64,000 nt of DNA from contig NZ_JAFVMH010000001.1 of the NCBI RefSeq assembly GCF_017377735.1, positions 434,001 to 498,000 on the forward strand, in the 5' to 3' direction. Source of the stretch: Acetobacter garciniae (GTDB taxonomy: Bacteria; Pseudomonadota; Alphaproteobacteria; Acetobacterales; Acetobacteraceae). The notes under the pieces were generated by a model. The model did not search any database and was not told the DNA's origin. It saw only the letters and a program-made list of their open reading frames with translations. Of this stretch, positions 19,662-28,699 are shown one piece after another. How positions within the stretch are numbered: the stretch's first letter is position 1; each line of letters starts with the position of its first letter. The position numbers and the translations under genes were made by a program.

Positions 19662-19744
19662 GACTCTTGCGCTCCCGGGTAAAAAAATGCTTCTCCTTGT
19701 CCGCGGAGTCGCGGTTGAAGCGACTCGGCAATTTTAGCCGAGTC
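19662..19744. promoter_or_regulatory. GANTC cluster upstream of rnhB-ccrM
   Basis: Four GANTC sites fall at 19662, 19706, 19722 and 19740, and two more lie just inside rnhB (19808 and 19918). GANTC is the target of CcrM, encoded by the second gene of this pair. Such clustering suggests methylation-dependent control of the operon. Confidence 0.5.
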
Positions 19745-19751
19745 GCTTCAA
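19715..19751. promoter_or_regulatory. Perfect 15-bp hairpin immediately upstream of rnhB
   Basis: TTGAAGCGACTCGGC (19715-19729) and GCCGAGTCGCTTCAA (19737-19751) pair perfectly around a 7-base AT loop. Each arm carries one GANTC site. The right arm ends 20 bases before the rnhB start. There is no T run on the rnhB side, so an operator or RNA structure is likelier than a terminator. Confidence 0.65.
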
Positions 19752-19770
19752 ATGGATGGATGGAGAAGCA

Positions 19771-20400
19771 ATGCCGGGCCTTTTGCTCGAACAAAAGCAT
19801 GGTGGTCGAGTCGCCGGAGTGGACGAAGTGGGCCGTGGCCCGCTGGCCGGTCCCGTCGTCGCCGCTGCCGTGGTGTTCGGGGCCGGTGTGCCGCATGACC
19901 TTGCCGCCATCATCGATGATTCCAAAAAACTCAAGCCCGCCCTGCGCGAAGCCATAGCCGCCCGCCTGCCCAAGGTGGCGGGGGTGGAAATTGGCGTGGG
20001 TGCCGCGTCCTGCAACGAAATCGACCGGCTGAACATCTACCATGCGGCGCATCTGGCCATGTTGCGCGCGGTGGCCCGCCTGCCGCGCGTGCCCGACCAT
20101 GTGCTGGTGGATGGCAACAAGATGCCCGATTTCGGATGCAGCGCGCAGGCCGTGGTTGGTGGGGACGGCATCAGCCTGTCCATTGCCGCGGCCTCGATCG
20201 TCGCCAAGGTGCTGCGTGATCGCATCATGACGCGGCTTGATGCCCGCTGGCCGCATTACGGCTGGGCCCGCAACGCGGGTTACGGCACGGACGCGCACCA
20301 GCAGGGGCTGGAGCGGGCGGGTATTTCCCCCCACCACAGAAAAACATTCGGCTCGGTGCGGTTGCGGATGAGCATGATCTTGACGGAGGAGCAGGTATGA
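19771..20400 (+). CDS. rnhB: Ribonuclease HII
   Basis: RNase HII cuts RNA in RNA-DNA hybrids and removes misincorporated ribonucleotides. The 209-residue protein shows [16 protein letters not shown] with the first Asp-Glu pair of the active site. [10 protein letters not shown] carries a catalytic Asp, and [14 protein letters not shown] a later conserved region. The start is taken as ATG 19771, with GGAG six bases upstream. ATG 19756 in the same frame adds five residues. The stop overlaps the ccrM start (ATGA). The rnhB-ccrM pairing is common in alphaproteobacteria. Confidence 0.95.
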   Translation: MPGLLLEQKHGGRVAGVDEVGRGPLAGPVVAAAVVFGAGVPHDLAAIIDDSKKLKPALREAIAARLPKVAGVEIGVGAASCNEIDRLNIYHAAHLAMLRAVARLPRVPDHVLVDGNKMPDFGCSAQAVVGGDGISLSIAAASIVAKVLRDRIMTRLDARWPHYGWARNAGYGTDAHQQGLERAGISPHHRKTFGSVRLRMSMILTEEQV

Positions 20401-21500
20401 GCGGGGCAAAATCGGTTTCCATGGAGCTTCCGCTCGATCAGATCCTGCGTGGCGAATGTGTGGATGTCATGCGCACGCTGCCGACCGGTTCGGTGGACTG
20501 CATTTTTGCCGACCCGCCCTATAACCTGCAACTGCGTGGCGAACTGCGCCGCCCCGATGACTCGCTGGTCGACGGGGTGGATGACGACTGGGACAAGTTC
20601 TCCGACCTTGCGGAATATGATCGTTTTACCCGCGCCTGGCTGGGCGAGGCGCGCCGCCTTCTGCACAAGGACGGCACGATCTGGGTGATCGGCTCCTATC
20701 ACAATATTTTCCGCCTTGGCGCCATTCTCCAGGATCTGGGGTTCTGGATCCTGAACGATATCGTCTGGCGCAAATCCAACCCCATGCCCAATTTCCGGGG
20801 GCGGCGGTTTACCAATGCCCATGAAACGCTGATCTGGGCGGCACGCGGGCAGGATAGCCGTTATCGCTTCAACTACCAGGCCATGAAGGCCCTGAACGAT
20901 GACGTGCAGATGCGTTCGGACTGGTACCTGCCCTTGTGCACGGGCAATGAACGGCTGCGCAACGAACACGGGCTGAAACTGCATCCGACCCAGAAGCCCG
21001 AAAGCCTGCTGCATCGCGTGCTGCTGGCGTCCACCACGGTCAAGGACGTGGTGCTCGACCCGTTTTCGGGTTCGGGCACGACTGCGGCCATGGCCCGCCG
21101 CCTGCGCCGCCATTTTGTCGGCATCGAACGCCACCCCGACTATGTCGAGGCCGCCATGGCCCGTGTCGCGCGTGAAGTGCCGCTGGCGGACGATACGGTC
21201 CAGACCACGCAGGACAAGCGCGAGGCCCCACGCGTGCCATTCGGCAGCCTGGTGGAACAGGGGCTGATCGTGGCGGGCACGGTGGTGTACGACAAGCGCC
21301 AGCGTATCAATGCGACCGTGGCCCCTGACGGAACACTGGTCAGCGGTGCGCAGCGCGGCTCCATCCACAAGATCGGTGCGTTGTTGACCAATGCCCCGTC
21401 CTGCAATGGCTGGACCTTCTGGCATTTCGAGCGTGGGGGCGTGCTATGCCCGCTCGACGATCTGCGCCAGCAAAGCCTGCGCGCCATGGCCGCGGGCTGA
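20397..21500 (+). CDS. ccrM: Adenine-N6 DNA methyltransferase CcrM (GANTC)
   Basis: CcrM methylates the adenine of GANTC and controls cell-cycle transcription in alphaproteobacteria. The 367-residue protein has the catalytic DPPY motif (residues 39-42) followed by [18 protein letters not shown] and [18 protein letters not shown] are characteristic CcrM blocks, and the SAM-binding DPFSGSGTT lies near residue 221. The order DPPY before FxGxG is the beta class. The C-terminal ~100 residues correspond to the CcrM-specific extension for sequence recognition. It is coupled to rnhB by an ATGA overlap. Confidence 0.95.
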   Translation: MSGAKSVSMELPLDQILRGECVDVMRTLPTGSVDCIFADPPYNLQLRGELRRPDDSLVDGVDDDWDKFSDLAEYDRFTRAWLGEARRLLHKDGTIWVIGSYHNIFRLGAILQDLGFWILNDIVWRKSNPMPNFRGRRFTNAHETLIWAARGQDSRYRFNYQAMKALNDDVQMRSDWYLPLCTGNERLRNEHGLKLHPTQKPESLLHRVLLASTTVKDVVLDPFSGSGTTAAMARRLRRHFVGIERHPDYVEAAMARVAREVPLADDTVQTTQDKREAPRVPFGSLVEQGLIVAGTVVYDKRQRINATVAPDGTLVSGAQRGSIHKIGALLTNAPSCNGWTFWHFERGGVLCPLDDLRQQSLRAMAAG

Positions 21501-21735
21501 ACCGCGGCAGGGGCAAGGAAAACTCAGCCCCGCGGCCTGAACTTGTCCGGTAGAGGCGGCATCTGCACGCCCTGCTGCGATATATACGCTGTTATGGGGT
21601 GCATGCCGCAGCAGGCGGTTCACCAGGGCTTACGCTGTTCGCGGGGCAAGCGGATCGGGCAGGGGCGGTCTTTTGTGCCTGAACGGGCACGTAATCGCTC
21701 TTTCTACCCCGAATGGCGGCTTTGAACGGTCCTGT

Positions 21736-22305
21736 TCAGCTTCCGCCAAAGCCCAGAAAGCCGATGCTGGGCTGCGGAATGCCGCTCGTATTTTCCGCCC
21801 GGCCGCCATGCCTGCCACCATACGATCCGTTATCGCCAGTCGCCCCGTCCATGTCGTTACCGATCATGGTGGTGCCTGCACCGCCGACCGTGCTATCCGA
21901 ACCGCGCAGGGAAAGCAGGAAAAAGGTGATGGGATTGCGGTTCAGGTCGATGGACATATCCAGCGGCGTCTGTCCCAGAATATTATGGCCGTGCAGATCG
22001 GCACCGCGATTGATGGCTTCGCGCGCCGCGGTTACGCTGCCCCGGTTGATGGCGTCGAACAGGGCGACTGTCGGCTCCACATCCCGGCTGGCATGGTCGC
22101 CGCTATCCTCATCCATGCCCGCTGCACCCGGAATGGCAGCCGGGGGAGCAGCACGCTTGGCGGCTTTCGCGCTCTCGGCTTTCTGCTGGGCTTCCTCGGC
22201 AGCGGCCTGATCTTCCTCGTCAGAAGCCCAGGCCGGTGCGGTGGCGAGCATCGACAGGCTACAGGCAAGCAGGGCGGATGAAACAAGGCGCGGAAAACGG
22301 GTCAT
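21736..22305 (-). CDS. Secreted ankyrin-repeat protein
   Basis: This 189-residue protein has a signal peptide (MTRFPRLVSSALLACSLSML, cleavage probably after AWA) and a charged Ala/Glu/Lys-rich stretch (about 27-55). One to two ankyrin repeats follow (VALFDAINRGSVTAAREAIN, then GADLHGHNILGQTPLDMSID). The C-terminus is glycine-rich and low in complexity. Such proteins act in the periplasm through protein contacts, and the partner is unknown. It is convergent with ccrM across a 235-base gap. The start is chosen at the signal peptide. Confidence 0.7.
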   Translation of the reverse strand: MTRFPRLVSSALLACSLSMLATAPAWASDEEDQAAAEEAQQKAESAKAAKRAAPPAAIPGAAGMDEDSGDHASRDVEPTVALFDAINRGSVTAAREAINRGADLHGHNILGQTPLDMSIDLNRNPITFFLLSLRGSDSTVGGAGTTMIGNDMDGATGDNGSYGGRHGGRAENTSGIPQPSIGFLGFGGS

Positions 22306-22592
22306 GGTCAGTCCAATATTGTACTCCGCCCAGTCTATCACATGCTCTGCCGGGCGAAAAGGCGGCCCGGGGGAAGAACAGCCCCACCCGCCGCACATAT
22401 GGCAGGGGCGGGTGTGGCGGTACGGGTCTTTGGCACGCATCCCTTACGCCCGGACGGCGCGCGGGGGCAGGGCCGGTCCGCCCCGGCGGGCCTGGAGAGG
22501 GGTTCAAAAGTCAGTCAGGTGGACCTCGGCGCGTCTTTTGTGGCGAAAAAATCCCTCGCCAGCACTCCACCCCCAACTGTCGAAACAGGCTC

Positions 22593-24755
22593 TTATCGGG
22601 CAGTCGGGCGGCGGCGGCTTTCAAGCCACCAGCCCGCCAGGACCAGTGCCAGGGTCACGACCATGGCCAGCCACGCGGGCAGCAGAGGGGCCGCTGTCTT
22701 GCCGGTGACCGTATGCGCCCCTCCTTGCCCGAAGCCCAGCCAGTTGGCCCCGTGCAGGGGGGCTTTGGGGGCCAGCCGGATATCGGGCACATGGACCGCC
22801 CCGCTTTCGCCCAGCCAGAAGACGCCACCGCCCGTCTGCCCGGCAATGTCGCCCAGGTTGCTTGCCGTTGCGCGCAGTTGCGAAAATTCCGCAGCATTAG
22901 TCTGGGTCGGTGCGCAATAGGCGGTGCGCACCCCGTCCGTGACCTGCCATATCCCGTCTTCGGTCGCGCGCATGCTGGCCTGGGGTGTCGCGTCCGGCCC
23001 GGTGGGGCGCAGGGTCAGGACCTGGCTTTTGCCGGAAGGGGAGATCACGGTCACGGTGTTTTCGGCCGATGTCGTCAGGCTGTGGCGGGTTACCTTCAGC
23101 GTGCCTTCGGTCAGGCTTGCAACCAGTTGTTCCTCTTCCAGTTCGGGTTCCTTCATCAGCCAGTGCGACACACGGCGCAGAAGTTCCGCCTGCGGGCCAC
23201 CCCCGCCTTCACCCCGCGACCACAGCCAGATCTGGTCGGATAACAGCAGGGCCACGCGGCCCAGATCGACATGGTCCAGCACCAGCAGGGGCGCGCCGTC
23301 GGGCCCGTTCATCAGTACCTCGCCATGTGTGCTGTCGGGGCGCAGGGCGCGGTACCACGGGCCCCACACGCCGGGCACTGTCAGGGCCGTATCGGGCGCA
23401 TGGCCTGCCGCCGGCGCACCGGGGAGCGAGCCCGTAACCGGGTGCCGCCGGCCGGCATCCGTCAGCGTGGGGCGGAAGCGCTGCTCCATCATGCTGCCTT
23501 CGGGGGCGACATGGGCAGGCAGGATATCGCCCACCGGCGTGTTCTGCAAAGAACCGGGACCGATGAATTCCGGCCCCGCCGTCAGCAGCAGGCCCCCGCC
23601 CTTGCGCACGAAACCGGCAATGTTTTCCAGATAGGTGCGCGGCAGGATATGACGGTTCTCGAACCCGTCGAGAATGATCAGGTCGAACTGGTCGATCTTG
23701 TCCTGGAAAAGTTCCCGCACGGGAAAGGCGATCAGGGCCAGGTCCGATAGCGGCGTGCCGTCATCCTTCTCGGGCGGGCGCAGGATGGTGAAGTGGATCA
23801 GATCCACCGCCGGGTCGGCCTTGAGCAGCCGCCGCCACACGCGTTCGCCCTGGTTGGGCGTGCCCGAAATCAGCAGCACGCGCAGCCGGTCGCGTATGCC
23901 GGTCATGCTCAGCACGCTCTGGTTGTTCAGCCCCGAAACCTCGTTTTCCAGGGGCGAGACCGCAAGGCTGACCAGAAGCTGCCCCGGGTGGCTGACCGGC
24001 ACGGTAACGGATTGCGCAACCCCGGTGCGCACGGGCACGGTACGCAGCGTGCCATCGCTGGTCCTGATGGTCAGTTCCGCGGCGGTGCCGGGCTGGGTGC
24101 CGGGCCCTGCATCGTCCACCTGCACGCGTAACGTGGCGTCCTGCCCGGCAAGGGCATACGGGGGGGCTTGCAGGATACGCAGCCGGCGGTCCCTTTCCTC
24201 ACCCTTGGCGGCAAGCAGCACATGCAGCGGCAGGGTGGTGTGGCCGTTCGCGCCGTCCGAAGGGGTCAGCCGTTCGGGAATGGCAGCGGGCGTGTCGGCG
24301 TTCTGGCCGTCGGTGATCATCATCGCACCGGCGAAGGATGCGGGCGGAATATCCGCTGCCGCCTGGTCCAGTGCTTCGAACAGCCTTGTGCCGTCATGGC
24401 CATTATCCTGCACGCCGACGGTGCGGATCGTAAGGCCGGGTACCTGAGTATGGGCCAGGATATCCGCCGCCTGCCGCGCAATGGCCGAACGCTGGCCCAG
24501 CGTCATGGACGGGGACTGATCGACCAGCAGCAGCGCGGTCTGGGGCAGCAACTGCCATGTTTCGCGCAAACGCTGCGGTCCGGCCAGCCAGAACAGGATA
24601 ACGGCTGCAGCTCCCAGCCTGCACAGGGCCGCAATGCGGCTGCCGCGCAAAAGGCCCAGCCCGCACAACGCCAGCGCCGCAAGCCCCAGCCCCGCCAGCA
24701 GCCAGCGCGGGATCAGCGGTTCAAAGCCGACATGGTGGATCAGCCGCTCGATCAT
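22593..24755 (-). CDS. Membrane protein with VWA-like and glutamine-amidotransferase-like segments (MoxR operon)
   Basis: This 720-residue protein has two N-terminal membrane helices (within residues 17-60) and a VWA-like core start ALLLVDQSPSMTLGQR that resembles a MIDAS DxSxS. A GATase1-like stretch FVRKGGGLLLTAGPEF and a C-terminal membrane helix follow. It is the last gene of a four-gene minus-strand operon after moxR, a DUF58 gene and a BatA/DUF4159 gene. Such loci encode membrane complexes with MoxR as the chaperone ATPase, thought to serve the cell envelope or stress tolerance. ATGA overlap with the upstream gene. Confidence 0.75.
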   Translation of the reverse strand: MIERLIHHVGFEPLIPRWLLAGLGLAALALCGLGLLRGSRIAALCRLGAAAVILFWLAGPQRLRETWQLLPQTALLLVDQSPSMTLGQRSAIARQAADILAHTQVPGLTIRTVGVQDNGHDGTRLFEALDQAAADIPPASFAGAMMITDGQNADTPAAIPERLTPSDGANGHTTLPLHVLLAAKGEERDRRLRILQAPPYALAGQDATLRVQVDDAGPGTQPGTAAELTIRTSDGTLRTVPVRTGVAQSVTVPVSHPGQLLVSLAVSPLENEVSGLNNQSVLSMTGIRDRLRVLLISGTPNQGERVWRRLLKADPAVDLIHFTILRPPEKDDGTPLSDLALIAFPVRELFQDKIDQFDLIILDGFENRHILPRTYLENIAGFVRKGGGLLLTAGPEFIGPGSLQNTPVGDILPAHVAPEGSMMEQRFRPTLTDAGRRHPVTGSLPGAPAAGHAPDTALTVPGVWGPWYRALRPDSTHGEVLMNGPDGAPLLVLDHVDLGRVALLLSDQIWLWSRGEGGGGPQAELLRRVSHWLMKEPELEEEQLVASLTEGTLKVTRHSLTTSAENTVTVISPSGKSQVLTLRPTGPDATPQASMRATEDGIWQVTDGVRTAYCAPTQTNAAEFSQLRATASNLGDIAGQTGGGVFWLGESGAVHVPDIRLAPKAPLHGANWLGFGQGGAHTVTGKTAAPLLPAWLAMVVTLALVLAGWWLESRRRPTAR

Positions 24756-27640
24756 GGCGTGTCTTCCAGGCGTTTGAGCAGCATGGGCACATGCACCTGA
24801 TCGGCCTTGTAACTGCCGGTCAGCGCGTAAATGACGGCGTTCAGCCCGAAACGATAGGCCTGCACGCGCTGGTCGGCCCCGCCGGGCAGCACGGCGAACA
24901 GCGTATTGCCGCTATTATCCACAGCCCAGGCATGGGCCCAGTCGGCCGAACCGATGATAACGGGGCTGACCTCGTCATTTTCGGCATCGCCCTCGCGCGC
25001 GACCCAGACCGGCTGCCCCGCGTAACGGCCGGGAAAGTCGTGCAGCAGGTAGAAGGTATGGGCCAGCAGGTGGTGGTCGGTCATGGCGGTCAGGGGGGGA
25101 ATGACAAGCCCGGCCGTTGCGTGGCGCAGGGCGGTGCGGGCGGTCTGCATATCTCCGGCCACGGGGGCGTCGGCCTGTGTGTCGGTCGCGCCCTGGCCCT
25201 GCGTGTCGATCAGCAGAATACCGCCGCGCGCCATGAAGGTGCTGAGTGCCGCCGTCATGGCGGGGGATGTCGTGGCATCCGCCGTGATCGGCCAGTACAG
25301 CAGGGGGTAGTAGTTCAGGTCATCCACGCCGGGGCGCACCGCATCAGGCGGGCCCAGCACGGCTGAAGTCCGGGCGTTTACGAAATCCGAAAGCCCTTTC
25401 AGCCCCAGGCGCGATGCAGTGTCCACGTCCTCATGCCCGGTCACGACATAGGCCAGGCGGGTTTGCAGTGCGGCCCCCGGCACGGTGGGGGCGGCCATGG
25501 CCGCTGGGGCCGGGGCGGGCGTATTATCCGCAGGTGGGGGCAGGGCCGAACCCTCCCCAACGTCTGGCGGGGTGTCCTGCGCATGGGCGAGGGGGGCCGT
25601 AGCCAGCCCGAGGGCAAGTGCCAGGGGGATAGCCAGGGGAATGATCAGGGGCATTGCCACCATGGCAGCGGGCGGCTGCCGCCACGGGTTCGACCAGGTC
25701 TTGGGCAGGCCCGTGCGCAGGAGCAGGATAATCAGCCCGTCCAATAGCAGCAGCAGCAGGGCTATGCTCAGGCTGTAGCGGTCCAGCGGCATATCCGGTC
25801 TCTGGCCCGCGGCATTGGTCAGGACACCGGCCGGGGCTTCGGGCTGCAGGCTGCCCAGATGGGCTGCGGCGTTAAGCGCGCGCCGTCCGCTGCGCGGTCC
25901 GTACAGGCCCGGCGGATGTTCGGGCGAGACCGGTGTCGTGGCGAAGGCGTTGGCCTTCAGCCCCCGTGCGGTAGAGGGCGGTGTGCCGGGAATACCGAAC
26001 CCGTCCAGTGTCACGACGGGGGAAAGCACCGTGTCGTCGGCGGGTACGCTCAGCCCGTTGGCGTGTTCGGTAAGCCGTTGCAGCATGGAGACGAACAGCC
26101 CCGACAAGGGCAGGTTCGACCAGCCAGCCGTGCTGCCGACGTGAAAGAGCACGATGTCGCCCTTGCCCAGTGCCGCGTGGGTGACAAGCGGGGTGCCATC
26201 GGCCAGGCGGGCCCAGCTATGTTCGCCCAGATCGGCCGAAGGACTGGCCAGAACCTGGCGCGTTACCGTGACATCGGCCGGCACGCTCAAACCCCGGAAA
26301 GGGGATGTTGCCTCGAACGGAGCAAGCTTTTGCGGCTCTCCCCATGTCATGGAACCGCCAAGCTGGCGGGTGCCGTCCAGCAGTGGCACGGGCAGCAGGT
26401 CGTCGGGCGGGTTGGCGATGTCGTGCGGCGTGCCCGCCAGCACCGGCCCCGCGAAACGGATCAGCGTGCCGCCGTTTTCCACCCATTGACGTATTTCGCG
26501 GCGGGCCTGGGCGTCGCCCAATGTGCCATCGGGCGCGATCAGGACCGAAAGCGGGCGGGACAGAAGGGTGGCAAGCGTGCCTTCATGCAGGTCCGATGTG
26601 GGGGCAAGGGCGCGGCGCACATAGAACAATGTGCCGATCAGGGGCGTGTCCGCACTGGCGGTTGCGGCCCCCGTCACGGCCCCGGCCGCCAGCAGCCCCA
26701 CCGGGCGCAGGCGATCACGCTCGTCCATCAGCACGATGGTGGCCGCCCCCGTGCTGCCTTGCAGGGCGATCGTATCGATCCGGTTGCGGATTTCCACCGG
26801 CAGGGCCACGCGGATATCGGCCTGGGTTGCCCCTGCGGGCAAGGTTACGGGAACAACCGCAAGTGTCGCACCGTCCGACGCGCGAACGAGTGCCGTAAGC
26901 GCGCGTGGCTGCGGGGCGGGCATGGCCAGAACGCGGGCCATGACATCGCCTTCGGTCGGGACCACGGGGGCCAGCACCAGCCCCTGCTGGTGGGCAAAGC
27001 GGATATCCTGCACCGGCCCCAGGGCCTGCAACGCCTTGGCGAACTGGCTGTCCTGCGGCTGGGCGATGCCATCCGCCAGGTAGAGAATGCGGGCATAATG
27101 GGCAGGCGGCAGGCCCGCGATCACGTGTGCTGCTGCCCCCCGGCTGGACGGCCAGGGTTCGGGCCTGAGAGAGGCAAGAACCTGCCGGGCCTGCTCCGGG
27201 GCCAGGGCTTGGGGTGCGGGCGCAGGGTTTTCCGCCAGGGTGGGGGATGCGGTGGCGATCAGGGTCACGGGGCTATGGGTGCGCACGGCGTCGTCCACCA
27301 CGGCCTGGGCGGCATTCAGCCGGTCGTTCCAGTCGGTCGCACTCAGCATGCCGTTATCGACAACCAGCAGAACCGGGCCAACGTCACGGGACTGCTCGAC
27401 CTGCCCGGGCAGGAAGGGGCCTGCAAAGCCTGCGACCAGCAGGGCAAAGGCTGCAATACGCAAGGCCAGCAGCCAGGGGGGGGAGCGGACGGGTTCGGCC
27501 TGGCGGGCCCGCAACGCACCCAGCAGGGTAACGGGGGGAAAAGCCTGCCTGCGGGCCTGCGGCGGTGTCGCGCGCAGAAGCCACCAGATAATCGGCAGGC
27601 CCAGAAGGGCCAGCAGCAAGGCGGGGGAATGAAATCTCAT
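24752..27640 (-). CDS. BatA-N-terminal / DUF4159 membrane protein
   Basis: This 962-residue protein starts with the BatA-type (aerotolerance N-terminal) module FHSPALLLALLGLPIIWWLL and a VWA-like region beginning VGPVLLVVDNGMLSATDWND. Further membrane segments follow near residue 630. The C-terminal DUF4159 domain contains LNYYPLLYWPITADATTSPA and GGILLIDTQGQG. It belongs to the moxR-DUF58 operon, overlapping both neighbours by four bases. The C-terminus probably faces the periplasm. The biochemical role is not established. Confidence 0.8.
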   Translation of the reverse strand: MRFHSPALLLALLGLPIIWWLLRATPPQARRQAFPPVTLLGALRARQAEPVRSPPWLLALRIAAFALLVAGFAGPFLPGQVEQSRDVGPVLLVVDNGMLSATDWNDRLNAAQAVVDDAVRTHSPVTLIATASPTLAENPAPAPQALAPEQARQVLASLRPEPWPSSRGAAAHVIAGLPPAHYARILYLADGIAQPQDSQFAKALQALGPVQDIRFAHQQGLVLAPVVPTEGDVMARVLAMPAPQPRALTALVRASDGATLAVVPVTLPAGATQADIRVALPVEIRNRIDTIALQGSTGAATIVLMDERDRLRPVGLLAAGAVTGAATASADTPLIGTLFYVRRALAPTSDLHEGTLATLLSRPLSVLIAPDGTLGDAQARREIRQWVENGGTLIRFAGPVLAGTPHDIANPPDDLLPVPLLDGTRQLGGSMTWGEPQKLAPFEATSPFRGLSVPADVTVTRQVLASPSADLGEHSWARLADGTPLVTHAALGKGDIVLFHVGSTAGWSNLPLSGLFVSMLQRLTEHANGLSVPADDTVLSPVVTLDGFGIPGTPPSTARGLKANAFATTPVSPEHPPGLYGPRSGRRALNAAAHLGSLQPEAPAGVLTNAAGQRPDMPLDRYSLSIALLLLLLDGLIILLLRTGLPKTWSNPWRQPPAAMVAMPLIIPLAIPLALALGLATAPLAHAQDTPPDVGEGSALPPPADNTPAPAPAAMAAPTVPGAALQTRLAYVVTGHEDVDTASRLGLKGLSDFVNARTSAVLGPPDAVRPGVDDLNYYPLLYWPITADATTSPAMTAALSTFMARGGILLIDTQGQGATDTQADAPVAGDMQTARTALRHATAGLVIPPLTAMTDHHLLAHTFYLLHDFPGRYAGQPVWVAREGDAENDEVSPVIIGSADWAHAWAVDNSGNTLFAVLPGGADQRVQAYRFGLNAVIYALTGSYKADQVHVPMLLKRLEDTP

Positions 27641-28695
27641 GCCGGGCGACTTGTCCCATAACCGCCAGCCCCATAACTGCTCGCACCATGGCCCATCAAT
27701 GCGTGCAGGGCCAGCAGTGCGGGCAAGGCGGGGGCATCGGTCTGGTGGCGCACGAGATCATGGCCATGGCGGGCCGCTGTCCGGCTCAGCCATGTATGGC
27801 GGGCCGCGATAAGGGAATGGTAGTCGCCCCGCACATCCTGCACTTCGGAGAATTCCACCGCTGGTTCATCCTCCAGCCCGGTAAACAGGACGCGCCCGGT
27901 ATAAGGCAGGCTGGCTTCCGCCGGGTCGTAGACATGCAATAGATGTACCTTGACGGGTAGCGAGGCCAGATGGCCCAGTGCCGCGTCCAGATCGGGCTGG
28001 GGGCATAAGAAGTCGCTGGCGAGCAGGATATGCGCCCGGCGCGGCAGGCTTGCAATGCGCATCAGGGCGGTGGGGGAGCCCGGTCTGTCGGCCTGGGGGG
28101 CTGCATTCTGCGCCAGCAGGCCGGTGGCCAGGCGTTCAAGCGGCGTGCCCCCATGCGGTAGCGGCACAACCCCCGCCGGCCCCAGAAGCCGCACCCGTTC
28201 CCCGCCGCGCAGCAGCAATGCCGCCATGGCCAGCAGCAGCACAAGCGCACTGTCGCCCTTGGTGGGGAGCGAGGGGAGAGAGCGCCAGTTCAGCGAGGGC
28301 GAGAGATCGCACCAGAGCAGGATGGTCTGCGCCGTCTCGGCTTCCATTTCGCGCACCTGCGCATGGGTGCTGCGGGCGGATTGCCGCCAGTCGATCCGGG
28401 TTGCGGGCTCACCCGGCTGGGCCGGGCGATACTGCCAGAACGCATCGCCCCAGCCGGCGCGGCGCTGCGGGTGCAGGCCTGCCGCCAGGGCCGCGGCCGT
28501 GCGGCTGGCGCGCAGCAGCAGGTCGGGCATGCGCGCTGCCAGGGCCGATGCCTCGGCCTCCGCCGCGTGGGGCTGGGGGGCGGCCGCGTTCGCAAAGGGT
28601 GCGGTGGGGCGATGCGATCCCGAACGCGCGGCCCCGGCCTGCGGCAAGAAAAGACGGCGGGCAAAGTCGGGGAGAAAAGAAGCAGCTCCGCGCAA
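27637..28695 (-). CDS. DUF58 domain protein (MoxR-associated)
   Basis: DUF58 proteins are regularly encoded beside MoxR ATPases and have a VWA-like fold. The protein shows the family motif TRIDWRQSARS (near residue 103) preceded by GDAFWQYRPAQPGEP, and a metal-site-like segment ILLWCDLSPSLNW. Length is about 352 residues from a TTG at 28695, four bases after the moxR stop. This start is uncertain, since the first ~45 residues are low in complexity. Its stop overlaps the next gene's start. Confidence 0.85.
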   Translation of the reverse strand: MRGAASFLPDFARRLFLPQAGAARSGSHRPTAPFANAAAPQPHAAEAEASALAARMPDLLLRASRTAAALAAGLHPQRRAGWGDAFWQYRPAQPGEPATRIDWRQSARSTHAQVREMEAETAQTILLWCDLSPSLNWRSLPSLPTKGDSALVLLLAMAALLLRGGERVRLLGPAGVVPLPHGGTPLERLATGLLAQNAAPQADRPGSPTALMRIASLPRRAHILLASDFLCPQPDLDAALGHLASLPVKVHLLHVYDPAEASLPYTGRVLFTGLEDEPAVEFSEVQDVRGDYHSLIAARHTWLSRTAARHGHDLVRHQTDAPALPALLALHALMGHGASSYGAGGYGTSRPA

Positions 28696-28699
28696 GAGA

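Noticed and set aside
22385-22414. Hairpin CACCCGCC/GGCGGGTG upstream of the ankyrin gene
   Set aside because: An 8-bp stem with a 14-base loop is expected by chance in such GC-rich DNA and has no T run.
25859-27661. Plus-strand frame of 600 residues antisense to the BatA/DUF4159 gene
   Set aside because: Gly/Gln/Arg-rich composition without domains; the opposite strand has a coherent operon.
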